DNA of 64,000 bases from Petaurus breviceps papuanus (GCA_028583685.1 JAMXIF010001177.1:4607318-4671317); one strand, 5' to 3'. Shown: positions 1 to 11,234, counted from the first letter of the stretch. A program made the numbers and translations. The notes: a model not told the origin generated them from the sequence alone.

Positions 1-48
1 GGGAGCATTTATTAGCCACTACTATATGCTTATTGACTGACTAATGTT

Positions 49-209
49 TGTTTGGTTTTTTTTTAAGCAATCGGGGTTAAGTAACTTGCTCAAGGTTACA
101 CGGCCAGTTATTTCTGGGTGTGGTGCTGAATGTCTGAGCCCAGATTCGATCTCCAGGTCATCCAGACACTGGGGCTGGTGCTCTTACTCGCTGTGCTACC
201 TGGCCACTC
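49..209 (-). mobile_element. A-tailed tRNA-derived SINE, subfamily B
   Basis: Read on the minus strand it has a tRNA-like head, then the stretch ending ttgagcaagttacttaaccc, then an A tail (T run at the left). It is flanked by the 12-bp direct repeat ctgactaatgtt at 37-48 and 210-221. The A tail and 12-bp target duplication point to mobilisation by L1. The duplication is perfect, so the insertion is fairly young. Confidence 0.85.
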
Positions 210-370
210 CTGACTAATGTTAATATATTTATAATTTAACTACAATGACTATATTTCTTGTTTATGTACTTGCTTAGTATCCCATAAGAGACATTTCAAA
301 GTGCCTCATTAAATAACAATAATTGTTTATTCATTGATTATCAAATGAATTTGTTTATGCCTGCAAGAAT

Positions 371-488
371 TGCCTAGAATCACAGAACTTGAGGGTTGGA
401 AGGAACTCTAGTGGACATCCAGTCCAACCCATACACAAAAGAATCTTTACTACTTGTGGTCACCTAGCCTCAACCTAAAGCCCTGAAA
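371..488. repeat. Old interspersed repeat fragment, unclassified
   Basis: It contains the phrase 'gagggttggaaggaactctagtgg..catccagtccaacccat', which resembles a common dispersed repeat motif. Other pieces in this window carry a similar 'agctggaaggg' phrase (16600, 54200, 63825). I cannot assign a family. Confidence 0.4.
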
Positions 489-489
489 T

Positions 490-1290
490 ACAGGGAAACT
501 ACTGTGCTAAATGATGGAGATACAAAGAAAGGTAAAAGGCAGTCCCTGTCTTCAGGGGGCTTACAGTCTAATGGGGGAAACAACAAGCAAACAGATACGT
601 GCAAAAAAGCTGTTCATAGGATCAATGTAAAATAATCAGGCATTCGAATTTTTTATCTTTTTGGAGGGGGGAATAGCAGGGCAATTGGGGTTAAGTGACT
701 TGCCCAAGGTCACATAGCTAGTACCCGTTAAGTGTCTGAGGCCCGATTTGAACTCAGGTCCTCCTGACTCCAGGGCCAGCGCTCTATTCATGGGGCCACC
801 AAGCCACCCCAAGGCATTAGAATTAAGAGAGATTGGGAAAGGCTTCCTGTAGAAAGTGGGATTTAAAGGAAGCCAGGAAAGCCAGGAGGCAGAGATGAGG
901 AAGGGAGCATTCTAGGTGTGGGAGACAGTCACCCTGGAGAGAGAGTGTCTTATGGCCAGTGGCACTGGATCTGAGAGTACCTGCAGAGGTGTAAAGTTTG
1001 AGAAGAGTAGGAAGGTGGTGGTGGCAAGATGGGGTGTGTTGTGGTTATAAAGGGCTTTGAATGTCAAAAAAAAGGATTTAGTATTTGATCTAGGAGGTAG
1101 TAGGGAACAGTTGGAGTTTTGTGAGCAGAAGTGACAAAGTCAGACCTACCATTACCTTGGTGGCTGAATGGAGAATGAACTGGAATGCGGAAAGACTTCT
1201 GGTGCAGCAGACCCACCAGCAGGTTATTGGGATAGTGTAAGTGTGAGGAGATGAAGGCCTGCACCAGTGTAGTGATATTATCATAGGAGA
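490..1290 (-). mobile_element. LINE-2 fragment, antisense, split by a SINE
   Basis: The plus strand matches the reverse complement of L2: 'tgtgctaaatgatggagatacaaag', 'gggggcttacagtctaatggggg', 'aaagggctttgaatgtc' and 'gtgacaaagtcagac' follow in L2 order. A SINE at 651-811 interrupts it. It is an old, 5'-truncated copy; I see no open L2 ORF. Confidence 0.8.
651..811 (-). mobile_element. A-tailed tRNA-derived SINE, subfamily A
   Basis: Minus-strand copy of the tRNA-headed SINE with the body gacttgcccaaggtcacat and a T/G-rich left end. Near-perfect target repeats lie at 638-650 (aggcattcgaatt) and 812-824 (aggcattagaatt, one mismatch). It is inserted in the surrounding L2. Confidence 0.85.
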
Positions 1291-1328
1291 GTTTTATTTT
1301 GTTTTTATTGTAGATAATTTTGAGGTGG

Positions 1329-2078
1329 TATAGCAGCAAGCACCCCAAGGGTCCTCAGGGTTTGCCGCCACCACAGGTTCTTGGATCTGCTTTGTTAAAG
1401 GAAAGCAACTCAAAATGGGTTAACAAGCTTACTTTAATCAGTCAGACATATGTCGTTTACCTTGTTCAGGGGAAAAGGTCAGCACCCCAAACTTCAGAAT
1501 ATACAGGCAGAATTATCAAGACAGAAACAGATCAAGTAGACAGATTTCCAAACTGTCCAACCATTACATCCATACCCAGTCAACATCTGGGTTTTTCAAA
1601 GCGGGGNNNNNNNNNNNNNNNNNNNNNNNNNNNNNNNNNNNNNNNNNNNNNNNNNNNNNNNNNNNNNNNNNNNNNNNNNNNNNNNNNNNNNNNNNNNNNN
1701 NNNNNNNNNNNNNNNNNNNNNNNNNNNNNNNNNNNNNNNNNNNNNNNNNNNNNNNNNNNNNNNNNNNNNNNNNNNNNNNNNNNNNNNNNNNNNNNNNNNN
1801 NNNNNNNNNNNNNNNNNNNNNNNNNNNNNNNNNNNNNNNNNNNNNNNNNNNNNNNNNNNNNNNNNNNNNNNNNNNNNNNNNNNNNNNNNNNNNNNNNNNN
1901 NNNNNNNNNNNNNNNNNNNNNNNNNNNNNNNNNNNNNNNNNNNNNNNNNNNNNNNNNNNNNNNNNNNNNNNNNNNNNNNNNNNNNNNNNNNNNNNNNNNN
2001 NNNNNNTCCCACCCCAGGCTTCAGGTGCACTTTAGCCTAGGGGCAGGGAAGATCTTCCAAATTTGCATTCCCATTACA
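1329..2078 (-). mobile_element. Solo LTR, family 1 copy 1 (ERV fossil)
   Basis: It is homologous over its length to LTRs at 7948, 12738 and 58733. It sits on the minus strand between 5-bp repeats ggtgg (1324-1328 and 2079-2083). No internal retroviral region is attached, so it is a solo LTR left by recombination. A run of 400 N (1607-2006) covers its middle. A 5-bp duplication would fit an ERVL-like class, but the class is not settled. Confidence 0.8.
1607..2006. other. Assembly gap (400 N)
   Basis: A run of 400 unknown bases inside the solo LTR. Aligning the flanks to the family copy at 58733-59256 predicts only about 175 missing bases, so the N count is probably a placeholder or an overestimate. 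Confidence 0.95.
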
Positions 2079-2164
2079 GGTGGTGGGGTTCAAACCTGTG
2101 ACTTCACATAGAAAGAAAGCTCCAGTCAAGGAACTTCCCTACCAATGCAGGTCAGCATTCCTTT

Positions 2165-2325
2165 GAACTTAATTATAGGCTTAGGAAGCTGCCTGGGACA
2201 CTGAGGTTAGATGATTTGCCCAGAGTCACACACTCTCTAAGTGTTAGAGACCAGACTTGAACCCATGTCTTTCTAATTCCTAGGTCAGTCAGCTCTCCAT
2301 CCTCCATACCATGCTGCTTCTGGTA
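2165..2325 (-). mobile_element. MIR/CORE-type SINE, antisense
   Basis: The order 'gatgatttgcccagagtcacaca', 'agaccagacttgaacccatgtctt', 'ctctccatcctccataccatgctgc' is the reverse complement of a CORE-SINE tRNA-related half. It is diverged, and I saw no flanking repeats. Confidence 0.65.
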
Positions 2326-2953
2326 TTATAGATGTCAATAAAAAATAACTAGTTAACTTCAATAGCAATCTTCCCCAAAGGAATTTTACATTAATACCTA
2401 TTATTCTTTGTCACAAAAGAAGATTCAGCCTTTGAGGGGAGAGAGAAGGGGAATTAATGAGAGAGATGACTATTAGGAAGTGACTCTCTTACTTTTTTTT
2501 TTTTTTTGCATGTATGTGATTGTTATTAAAACACAAATCACAATTTTTTTTTTTACTGGGGTTTAGGAAGGAAGAATATTTGCTACTGAATTCACAGATG
2601 GAGGAGATCATTTCAAGAAAAGTACTTTAAGGTAAAAGATATTGTGTGAGTACTGAACATCATTATTAGATATAAATTATTATAACTTATTGATATAAAA
2701 CTTGGAGAAATTCAGAAATCATTGATCGTAATATTCTTACTCAACAATATCTGAATGATTTTAAGTATGGTCTTTGCTGAAAGAGTTTTATTGGTTCAGT
2801 ATAATTAGAAAAACACTTAAGTGCTTGTTTGGATAGCTATAAACAGCATCCCTGCCTTCAAGAATTTAAATTTTAATATAAGGGTGACCAATTAGAATAA
2901 GGATAGGATTTAGTTTCTTTAAACCACAAGTTAATTTTCCCCCCAAGGTTTTC

Positions 2954-3119
2954 TTGGTTTGCTTTTTTTTTTGCAAGGGGGAGGGGAGGGCAATTGGGGT
3001 TAAGTGACTTGCCCAGGGTCACACAGTAGTAAGTGTTAAGTGTCTGAGGCCAGATTTGAACTCAGATCCTCCTGACTCCAGGGCCAGTGTTCTATTCACT
3101 GCACCACCTAGCTGCTTCT
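2954..3119 (-). mobile_element. A-tailed tRNA-derived SINE, subfamily A
   Basis: T/G-rich start, then ttaagtgacttgcccagggt and a tRNA-like head ending 'caccacctagctgc'. It is flanked by 13-bp repeats differing at one base: ccccaaggttttc (2941-2953) and ccccaaagttttc (3120-3132). Confidence 0.85.
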
Positions 3120-3189
3120 CCCCAAAGTTTTCATACCTATTACTCTTATTTGTCCTGCCAACTTTCTTTGTAAAATAAAATAAAATTAC

Positions 3190-3330
3190 TGCTGCTTCAC
3201 TTCCATTTTACAGGGAGAAAAACTGAGCCACATAGAAACAATAATTCAGCCATTTGTTACATAACCAAAGAGAAGTCGTGTTGCACTGTCTCCCAAGTCT
3301 CCTGACAGTGCTCTTTCAATCACTGAACCT
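3190..3330 (-). mobile_element. Possible MIR fragment, antisense
   Basis: 'ccattttacagggagaaaaactgag' followed by 'cccaagtctcctgacagtgctctttcaatcact' resembles the reversed MIR core and tRNA half, but it is strongly diverged. Confidence 0.4.
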
Positions 3331-4970
3331 TCCTTTTCCTGTTTTTACCTGTGACGGCTTTTCTAAAAATTTTTAAATTCTCTTCATCATGAACCTTTGA
3401 TTCAGTGCCAAACAGAGGCTGCCAGGGAAATATTGAAATCCTATCTACCCATCTCTTCTTGAATTCAATGTGATAATTTACAATAGCCTTCTTTCTCTTT
3501 GTTCCTATAAGAACATATACATATATATGTAATATAGAAGAATACACATGAGCAAATGTATCTGAATCCCTGTCACTTCTATGTGCTAGCCTTCATGATT
3601 TTATCAATAAACCTCCCAATGGATGCACCACTGTTTCTACTAATCTTTTATAATTTCCCTGATCCAAGACAGCAGTCCCCTCAGAAGTATGCTTCATGAT
3701 CCTCTCTGCCTTCATCACCTGCTTCTGTTTTGACCATCAAAATCAAATTATTAAGTGTACACATTCCTTTTCATCCCATTGGATATGATAGTAACTAAGA
3801 CAAATGATCTAGCATTATCCTCACATTCTAATTTCTAAATAATTATACATCTTTGGGTACTAAATCATTGTTAATTGGTGAGGATCAGATAGATGAGAGC
3901 ATAAATATATATGTATTTTCATGTTTCCTCATGAAGATGAGTAGCAGGTGTGCCCCTGTCTAGGCTTTATCTAGACTTGAAGCTAGAGCAGGTGAATAGA
4001 CCAGAATTGTGTGTGTAAGGCAGTAATAATGCTGCATAACATTAAGGCTCTCAGGAGAATTCAGATTCCAAAGCCTCTCTAGGCTTGTTATTCACCCAAA
4101 GCACTGAACTGATCTTGCAATTTCCTCACTGCTTGTAGGTCCTAGGTAGGATGTGGGCCAACCATCTAGAAGCTCTACTACCCCTCCAGAGGGTATGACT
4201 TTGAAAATGTACTCTTAGGTTATAGGAGAAACTGAGAACATTTATAAGAATACCTCTGCCAGGTTTCTTTTCTCTCATAGATACGTCTTCCTGAAGAGTT
4301 CATGGAAGACATAGAGCGGCCTCTGTTTAAACCCTATGTAGCCAGCTGTTGCCCAGTTTCCATTAGGGTAGAAATTCTCTGCAACTTGAATATTCACTGT
4401 TCTCCCACAAAGTGGAGAACACCAAATTAGGGAGTGAGTGAACAGTCTATGGGAGGATTATGGCCCTTACCACCAACAAAGTGCTTCCAAGGTAATTCAG
4501 GGAAGGAGGTTACTGGTTGAACTAGATGACTGGGATGAAATATATAGATTGGACAATGTTGTGAATACACTGAAGAAAAAGTAAATACAAAGCTTAAATG
4601 TCTATTTGTATGCAGTTCCCAAATACTTTTATTCAGTGACCTTGCCCTCCTGAATCATCCATTATCAACAAGTGACCTAGCATTGGTAATACAATGATTA
4701 AGATCAAGGCTTCTGCCCTTGGGATTGATTGGACTATTTCTGACTGATGGATGGGAGCTTCTCCCCCTACCATTTGACACCTAAAGAATTATTCTTACTT
4801 AGGCTTATATGCATTTTCATTGCATAATAATTTTCATATAATAATAAATATAAATAATAATTTTCATATAATTTTTCAAAATTCTAGATGATCAGAACTG
4901 TTTTACAAATTTGTTCCATACAAATACTAGAAATTTTGAGCTAATTGTTTTTCTTTATATATACTCTTTG
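3331..4970. other. No recognisable element
   Basis: AT-rich sequence. I see no repeat family, RNA gene or convincing exon. Open frames here are short and lack family signatures. Confidence 0.5.
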
Positions 4971-4988
4971 CGGTTCTTATTTTTTTTT

Positions 4989-5136
4989 AAGCAATCGAGG
5001 TTAAGTAACTTGCTCAAGGTTACACAGCCAGTTATTTCTGGGTGTGGTGCTGAGTGTCTGAGCCCGGGATTCGATCTCCAGGTCTTCTCAACACTGGAGC
5101 CGGTGCTCTAACTCGCTGTGCTACCTGGCCGCCCTT
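4989..5136 (-). mobile_element. A-tailed tRNA-derived SINE, subfamily B
   Basis: Close relative of the copy at 49-209. The repeat gttcttattttttttt occurs on both sides (from 4973 and from 5137), with the A tail merging into it. Confidence 0.85.
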
Positions 5137-5284
5137 GTTCTTATTTTTTTTTAAAGATACAACTGAAGACAAACATCTTTTTTTTTAGGTGTAGCCTGTA
5201 AATGATGTCTTTCATGGTTGAATAAGTATATAATATAAAAGGAACAGACTGCTTATGTTTCTGAACCCAGTGAAAAGCAGAAAT

Positions 5285-5550
5285 AGCTAGCTAGGTAGTG
5301 TTTATGTAGTCCTTTAAGGTTTGCAAAGCATTTTATATGTCATCTCACTTGCTCTTCACCTTGTGAGGTACTTGCTATTATTACCCCCATTTAACAGTTG
5401 AGAAAACCAAGTTGAGAGATATTAAATGACTTGCCAATAGTAATACAACTAGTAAATGTCTTAGGCAAGATTTGAACTCAGGTCTTTCCGGACTTCCTAG
5501 GTAAACACAAATCCAGTACTCTATCCATTGCACTAACTAACTGGCTGCCT
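5285..5550 (-). mobile_element. MIR-family SINE, antisense
   Basis: In order: 'ctttaaggtttgcaaagcatttta', 'catctcact..cacc', 'cccccatttaacagttgagaaa', 'tgacttgcc..gatttgaactcagg', 'tactctatccattgcac'. This is a nearly full-length reversed MIR. Confidence 0.85.
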
Positions 5551-5594
5551 CAAAAGTGACATTGAACAAAAGGAAGCATCCTGCACCCACCCCT

Positions 5595-5838
5595 TCAGGG
5601 TTTCAGCTGAGGACCCCAAGTCATCCTCAACTCAGCCCTAATTCATCACTTCGCTTTATCCAATCAATTGCTAAAGTCTTGTCTATTCTATTTTTCCAAT
5701 ATCTCTTGCAACATCCTCTGCTCTGACAGCAACTATTCTAATTCAGACCATGTACCGTAATGATATTGCCTAGATTATTGCAATAGCCTCCTAATTGGTT
5801 TCCTTGTCTCCATAGTTCTCCCTTCTTGCGTTGACTGG
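5595..5838 (+). mobile_element. LINE-2 fragment, sense
   Basis: Sense L2 3'-ORF phrases: 'tattgcaatagcctcctaattggtttccttgtctcca', preceded by 'gctctgacagcaactattctaattcagaccat'. Old fragment. Confidence 0.65.
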
Positions 5839-6484
5839 TGTATATTTTACATAGTTTGGGATGCTTTCCTTTTAAGGAGGCCAGGAACCTGTCCTCTGGG
5901 TTTGATTGATGCAGCCTACTAAAGACATAAAAAGCCCGGCCTATGTGGAGTTGGTGTTCCTAAGGTCAGGCAGAATTCCCACTGATCCAGTGTTGCTGCT
6001 CTGGCAAATTTGGAAGAAAAAGCAAGCAGCATCTATTTTTAGTAATTGTATCCTTTTAATCTTTTATTAAAAGTTGTTTTTATTGCACTTGATGGTCCAC
6101 AAATGTTTCATTGCATTTCATCTCAAGGCTTAATCATGCAGTGTCCTGATTTAGAATATTAGATAGTGGTTGGTAGGTTTGGATGGCAATGACTTTGTGG
6201 CTCCAGTTGTTGAAGTGAGGTCAGGGAAGTGTGGAAAAAGAGCAAGCCATGGGTTTACAGCAGAGGCCTGTTAGTGGGGAAGGGATTCCCCCGCCCCTTA
6301 GGTCAACAAGTGTGGTTCTTGGTAGATGTGTATGGGGGGAAAAGAATAAAATGGCCTCCACAATCCTTTACACACTGATTCTAGGTGAGATCTGTCCTAT
6401 GATGGATGACTAACTACTATTCAGACTGCCTATTTGCAATGCTGCCTCCTAGACTACAAGCCCTTGGTAAAGGATCAAACGATT
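5839..6484. other. Unassigned; possible LTR fragment
   Basis: A TATA-like 'cataaaaagcccggcc' near 5928 and a T-rich 'ttttaatcttttattaaaag' near 6055 would fit an LTR. I found no matching ends or target repeats, so no element is claimed. Confidence 0.25.
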
Positions 6485-7032
6485 AATCAATAAGCATTTA
6501 TTATGTACTATACACAAACTACTATATACCAAACACCATGCTAGGTGCTTGTTTGCAAGCAAAACAATCCTTGTCCCAAGGTCTTTACCTTCTATTCAGA
6601 GAGACAAACATGCATACATGCATGTATACATATATATAGTAAATATAAGAGATACAAGGTAATTATTTTTAGGGGAAAGGCTCTAGTAGGATGTATGTAT
6701 GGTGGTGGTAGCTGGATATCAGGAAAGTTTTCATTAAAAATGTCATTTGATCTGAGTCATGAAGGAAACTACAGATTCTAAGAGGCAGCAGGCAGGAAGG
6801 GGTACATTCCAGAAATTTGGTATGACCAGGACAAAGGCACAGGGATAAGGGATAGAATATGATTTATGAAAACCATTAAGAATGGAATAACATATAAGAG
6901 GGCTGGAAAGGTATGTTACAATCAGTTTGTAAAGGATTTCAAATACCAAACAGAGGAGTTATATATCTGTTCCTAAAGATGATAGTGAACTATTGGGAAA
7001 AGAGAGTGAGATAGTCAGAAATACCATTAAGG

Positions 7033-7199
7033 GGGGCGGCTAGGTGCAGCAGTGAATAGAGCACCAGCCCTGGAATCAGGAAGACCTGAGTTCGGATGCG
7101 ACCCCAGACACTTAATGTAAAAACTAGCTGTGTGACCTTAGGCAAGTCACTTAACCCCAATTGCCCAAAAAGCAAAAAAAAAAAAGAAAGAAAAAGAAC
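7033..7199 (+). mobile_element. A-tailed tRNA-derived SINE, subfamily A
   Basis: Plus-strand copy from the tRNA-like head 'ggcggctaggtgcagcag' through 'gtcacttaaccccaattgccc' to an A-rich tail. Perfect 11-bp target repeats taccattaagg lie at 7022-7032 and 7200-7210. Confidence 0.9.
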
Positions 7200-7394
7200 T
7201 ACCATTAAGGAAAATCACTTTGTCAAGTGTGTGAAGGATGGGTTGAAATGGGGGGGAGAGACTATTTAAAAGGCCGTTGAAATAGTACAAGCAGGATTGA
7301 AGCCTGAACCAGCATGGTGACTTTGTAAGAATAGGAATGATTTGAGAGATGCTGTAGAAGTAGAAAAGACAAGTTTTGGCAGCTGGTTGGCTAT

Positions 7395-7712
7395 TATTGG
7401 AGCCTTCTTAGTTCAGCTTCTATGTTAGGATAGAATGAAGTACTCATAAGTCATTCAACAAAGGAGGCTTACTTTGCCCTAACACAGTTAGAACATGCAG
7501 CAGGAATATAGCAGCACTGCATCTCCATCTGGAACCAGGTCTGGTCAGTAGGTCATCAGGGTATGACTATTTGCGTGGTCTAAGGCACCGACCAGGATGG
7601 AGAGGACCAGATTCCTTGTGAATAGGACTCTTTATGCCCCCTAGGTGACCAGGAAGCTGTGTCAGGGAAGTCAGGGCCAATTAGCACCCAGGGGCAGCTT
7701 TGTCCTATCACA
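7395..7712 (-). mobile_element. Solo LTR, short family (ERV fossil)
   Basis: A 318-bp insert exactly bounded by the L2 it interrupts and by 5-bp repeats gctat (7390-7394 and 7713-7717). Read on the minus strand it begins tgtgatagg, has a TATA-like cataaagag, and ends in an R/U5-like part. No internal region is present. No second copy lies in the window, so the family is unconfirmed. Confidence 0.6.
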
Positions 7713-7947
7713 GCTATATTAGGGTGGGTGAAAATGAGGCATCAGAGACTCTGTTGAGGATGTAAGTCTGGCTAACTGGTAGGATGGGGATATATTGCAA
7801 TAACAGGGCATTTCAAGAGAGGTAGATTTTAGGGAAATGACCAGGCATCTGTTTGGATATTTTGAGTTTGAGATGCCTATATAACATTCAGTTTGAAATG
7901 TCCAATAGGTAACTGATGGTGCAAACTGGAGCTCCAGAGAGGGCAGG

Positions 7948-8560
7948 TGTATCAGGAAGCACCCCAGCGTCCCCAGGGTGGCTGCCAACACATGTTCTTA
8001 GATCTACTTTGTTAAAGGAAAGCAACTCAAAATGGGTTAACAAGCTTACTTTAATCAGTCAAACATATATCGTTTACCTAGTTCAGGGGAAAAAGGACAG
8101 CACCCCGAACTTCAGAGTATACAGACAGAATTATCAGGACAGAGAAACAGATGAAGTAGATAGGTTTCCAAACTGTCCAACCATTACATCCATAACCAAA
8201 CCAACATCTGGGCTTTTCAAAGCCAGGGGGCTCTCAACAACAGCTTCCCAGAGTCTCATCTGATCAAATCACAGAACACTTCTCAAAGTGAGCCCCAAAG
8301 CAAAGCCTCACATCAGGGCTTATATAGCCTTCTCCTGGCTCAGAGAATGTAACCACCCTCTTGACCCACTGCCCAATCACACAGCATCAAGGTGTGGGCA
8401 TTCCTGAAAACCAAGCCTCCTTCCACAGGCTCCATGTGACCACCTTCAGCCTATTAGGAGGCAGAATATATTTTCAAATCAAGGAAGGTTCTCAGAGTCT
8501 CTTAAGCCAATCAAAGGGCCTAGGGGCAGGGAAGATCTTTAAGTTTGCATTTCCATTACA
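7948..8560 (-). mobile_element. Solo LTR, family 1 copy 2, long-U3 variant (ERV fossil)
   Basis: Homologous to the other family-1 LTRs and bounded by 5-bp repeats gcagg (7943-7947 and 8561-8565). It is about 85-90 bp longer than copies 3 and 4 because its U3 part (upper coordinates) carries different sequence. Inserted in L2, with no internal region attached. Confidence 0.85.
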
Positions 8561-8639
8561 GCAGGATATATAGATCTGAGAGACATCTGCATAGACATAA
8601 TAAATCCAGAGAAGTGGACTGGTCACCAGTGGCATTCCC

Positions 8640-8800
8640 CTTCTATCTTCTTCCCCTCACCTCTTCTTTTCAGCTCTCTTTTGTATATTGTCTTTCCCCC
8701 ATTAGACTGTAAACTCTAGAAGGAAGGGACTTTATTTCCCCAGCATCTGCTACCCTGTCTAGTTTCAACACCATGGAACAAGATGCCCTTCACAGGATGA
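8640..8800 (+). mobile_element. LINE-2 3' part, sense, diverged
   Basis: 'cccattagactgtaaactctagaaggaagggactttatttcc' matches the sense L2 3' region ('ttagactgtaagctccttgagggcaggga'). The continuation is poorly matched. Confidence 0.55.
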
Positions 8801-9044
8801 GCTCATCCCTTATAAACTTACCACCATATTGCTAACTCAAGGCTTGATTGACTCAGTCTCCTTCAGCCTCTTCTCTCTTCTGTTTGGAGGGCAGAGTACC
8901 AAACTTCTCCCAATGCCTTCCTTTGTAGAGGACAGAAACAGGACTCCAAGACTGTTCCATCTCACATCTGCTGCTCTACCCAGTTTCATCTCCATGGAAA
9001 AAGATACCCCCTGGTCTCCTATCCTTCCCTGCCCCTTTTTGAGC

Positions 9045-9165
9045 TTGCTGAAGGCAGATAATATGTTTCTTTTTATTAATTGTATCCACAATGCTTAGGA
9101 CAATGTCTGGCACATATTAGGAGCTTAACAAATTATTTTTAACTACTTATTGACTGGGGAGATGA
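9045..9165 (+). mobile_element. LINE-2 3' end, sense
   Basis: 'gaaggcagataatatg', 'caatgcttaggacaatgtctggcacatattaggagcttaaca' and 'cttattgactg' follow the sense L2 3' end in order. Confidence 0.7.
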
Positions 9166-9793
9166 GAAGCCAGCCTTGACGTTTACCTAGGGTTAAGGCA
9201 AATGATACAGAAGATCCAAGAAGACAGAGAAAGATGGTTAGATAGTTAAGAGAAAAACCAAGAAAGCAGGCTTATAGAAACTCAGAACTGAGAGAGTATT
9301 CATCAGGACAGGAGTTAACAGCATCTAGTGCTGAAGAGAGGTCAGGAAGAATGAGGATTAAGAAGAGGCCATTAAATTTAACAATTAAAAGATTTTTGGG
9401 AACTTTTGAGAGAGGAATTTTAGGTGAGTGATGAGTTGGGAAATGAAACTACAAAGGATTGAGATGAGAGGGAAAGGGAAGAAGATAGAAGCAATAAGTG
9501 TATATAGTTAAGTACAGAGCAGAGAACAAAAGAAAACCTAGAAGAAAATGCTGAAAAGCTGGGCTGCTTTGAGAACAATATAGAGGATTTATTAAATAGA
9601 TTTTTGTGAAATGAAAATTTATTGTTTTATATTGAATCCTCTCATGTTCTGCTGTGAATATGGAAATTTTTTTGTTGTTTTGAATTTAAGTTTAAAATGA
9701 ATAAAAAATTTAAATAAAAATAAGTATATATAGCTTTTTCCAGCACTTTGGCTAAGAGAAAGGGAAGAAATAGTAAAGAGTTATGGGTTGTTT

Positions 9794-9961
9794 GTTTTGT
9801 TTTGTTTTGTTTTTTTAAGCAATTGGGGTTAAGTAACTTGCTCAAGGTTACACGGCCAGTGATTTCTGGGTGTGGTGCTGAGTAACTGAGCCCGGCATTC
9901 GATCCAGGTCATCCCAACACTGAAGCTGGTGCTCTTACTTGCTGAGCCACCTGGCCGCCCC
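9794..9961 (-). mobile_element. A-tailed tRNA-derived SINE, subfamily B
   Basis: Body 'gcaattggggttaagtaacttgctcaaggttacacgg' and head ending 'ctgagccacctggccgcccc'. Target repeats tgggttgttt lie at 9784-9793 and 9962-9971. Confidence 0.85.
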
Positions 9962-10084
9962 TGGGTTGTTTTTTTTTAAAGATGGGGGAGACATGGCTAT
10001 GTTTCTAGGCATCAAGGAAGGAGACAGTTGGTAGGGAGAAACTAAAGATAATTGTGGAGGTGATGTATTAAAAAGGGGCACAGT

Positions 10085-10330
10085 GGTCAGAGTGCTAAAC
10101 CTAGAGTCAGGAAGAACCAAATTCAAATCCTACCTCAAGTACTAACTAGTTGTGTGACCATGAACAAGTCACTAGCCTCTATTTCAGCTTCCTCATTTGT
10201 AAAAGGGAGATAATAATAATATTATCAACTTCCCAGGGTTGTTGTGAGGATATAAGGAGATAATTGTAAAGTGTTCTGTGAACCTTAAAGCACTATGTAA
10301 ATACTAGCAATGATGATGAGGATGATAATG
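10085..10330 (+). mobile_element. MIR-family SINE, sense
   Basis: Full MIR layout: tRNA-like half ('gagtcaggaagaaccaaattcaaatcc'), CORE ('cagcttcctcatttgtaaaa'), and L2-like tail ('gggttgttgtgagga..gtaaagtgttctgtgaacc'), ending in GAT-rich simple sequence. Confidence 0.85.
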
Positions 10331-10520
10331 ATGACAGCTGGGGATAGGATCAAGAATAGTGTGGAGAGGTTGACTTTGGTGAATAAAAGGGTCACCTCTT
10401 CATCAGAGTCTGGAATAAAAGGGGAAAAGAAACAAGGGGTGATGATGTCAAAGGGTTATGAGATGTGAACAAAGAGAGAATGTTCTTCCACTACACTATG
10501 ACATTGTCAGAACATATCAG

Positions 10521-11234
10521 GGAAAGTACATTTCAAACCCAAGAACTCCAGTCTGTCAATGTGATAATGAGTCTTAATGTTAGTAAGTCCTCTATTGGTT
10601 AATGCAGTAAGTTTCTGGTGAATTTTGCTCTTCTGCTATACAACTGTTCTCAGGTCTTTTATGCAGACATCAGTTAACCCTGGGCTTACTGGAATCTTGA
10701 AAAGCCATCACTGGTACATGCTTGAGGCAGCTGAGCAAGTCATTGAAGGCCTAATTACATTTCTCCTTTCAGTGACTTCCAAATGATGTTAGTGGGATCA
10801 GGCTAGATTTTGATTTTTTTTTTTTACTTTTCTGCTTCCCATTCTTCTCAGCCATATATCCCTATAAGTGAGATCTTTGATAGCGTTAACAATGTATTAT
10901 TTGTTTTTTTCACAAATTTCTGATTGCAGCCACCATCACCTAGTAGCTCTTTGGCTCTTAAACATTCTTCAGAAATAGTTGGGTGAAGATGAGTGTTTTT
11001 CTTTTTACAAACAAAAATCAATCTTTAAAACAAAAGGATTAGAGTTAGGATTTAGAGAGAGAGTAAGGGTAAGGGTCAGTACTCATTCCCAGCTGAGACA
11101 TTATATGACCCACATATTTGACAAAGGTTCTGCAGTCTTGTCACTTGTGTATCAACAGCTTCAGGCCACTGATGTCTAGTAGATCTAACAATTTCAGGAG
11201 ACTTTCCTCACATTCTTATCTTTGCAAATATGAA
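10521..11234. other. No recognisable element
   Basis: No repeat, RNA gene or convincing exon seen in this stretch. A local GGGTTA/AGGGTAAG-like repeat near 11035-11080 is short and degenerate. Confidence 0.45.

Larger units (their letters stand above)
6485..8632 (-). mobile_element. LINE-2, antisense, with three nested insertions
   Basis: It begins at the L2 3' end ('aataagcatttattatgtact', 'ctaggtgcttg') and continues in reversed L2 order through 'ggcaggaaggggtacattcca', 'aggatttcaaatacc', 'tttgagtttgagatgcc' and 'tagatctgagagacatctgcatag'. It is interrupted by a SINE (7033-7199), a 318-bp LTR (7395-7712) and a family-1 LTR (7948-8560). The L2 text resumes across each, which confirms the insert borders. 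Confidence 0.85.
9166..10520 (-). mobile_element. LINE-2, antisense, with nested SINEs
   Basis: Reversed L2 ORF text: 'agaactgagagagtattcatcagg', 'gctgaagagaggtcaggaagaatgaggatt', 'gaagaggccattaaatttaacaatt', then after a SINE 'gatgggggagacatggctatgtttctaggcatcaaggaagg', and after a MIR 'cacctcttcatcagagtc'. SINEs at 9794-9961 and 10085-10330 interrupt it. Confidence 0.75.

Noticed and set aside
1320-2111. 263-codon open frame on the plus strand
   Set aside because: It runs antisense through a solo LTR and across 400 N; most residues are unknown. Similar antisense open stretches occur in the other three LTR copies simply because the copies are similar.
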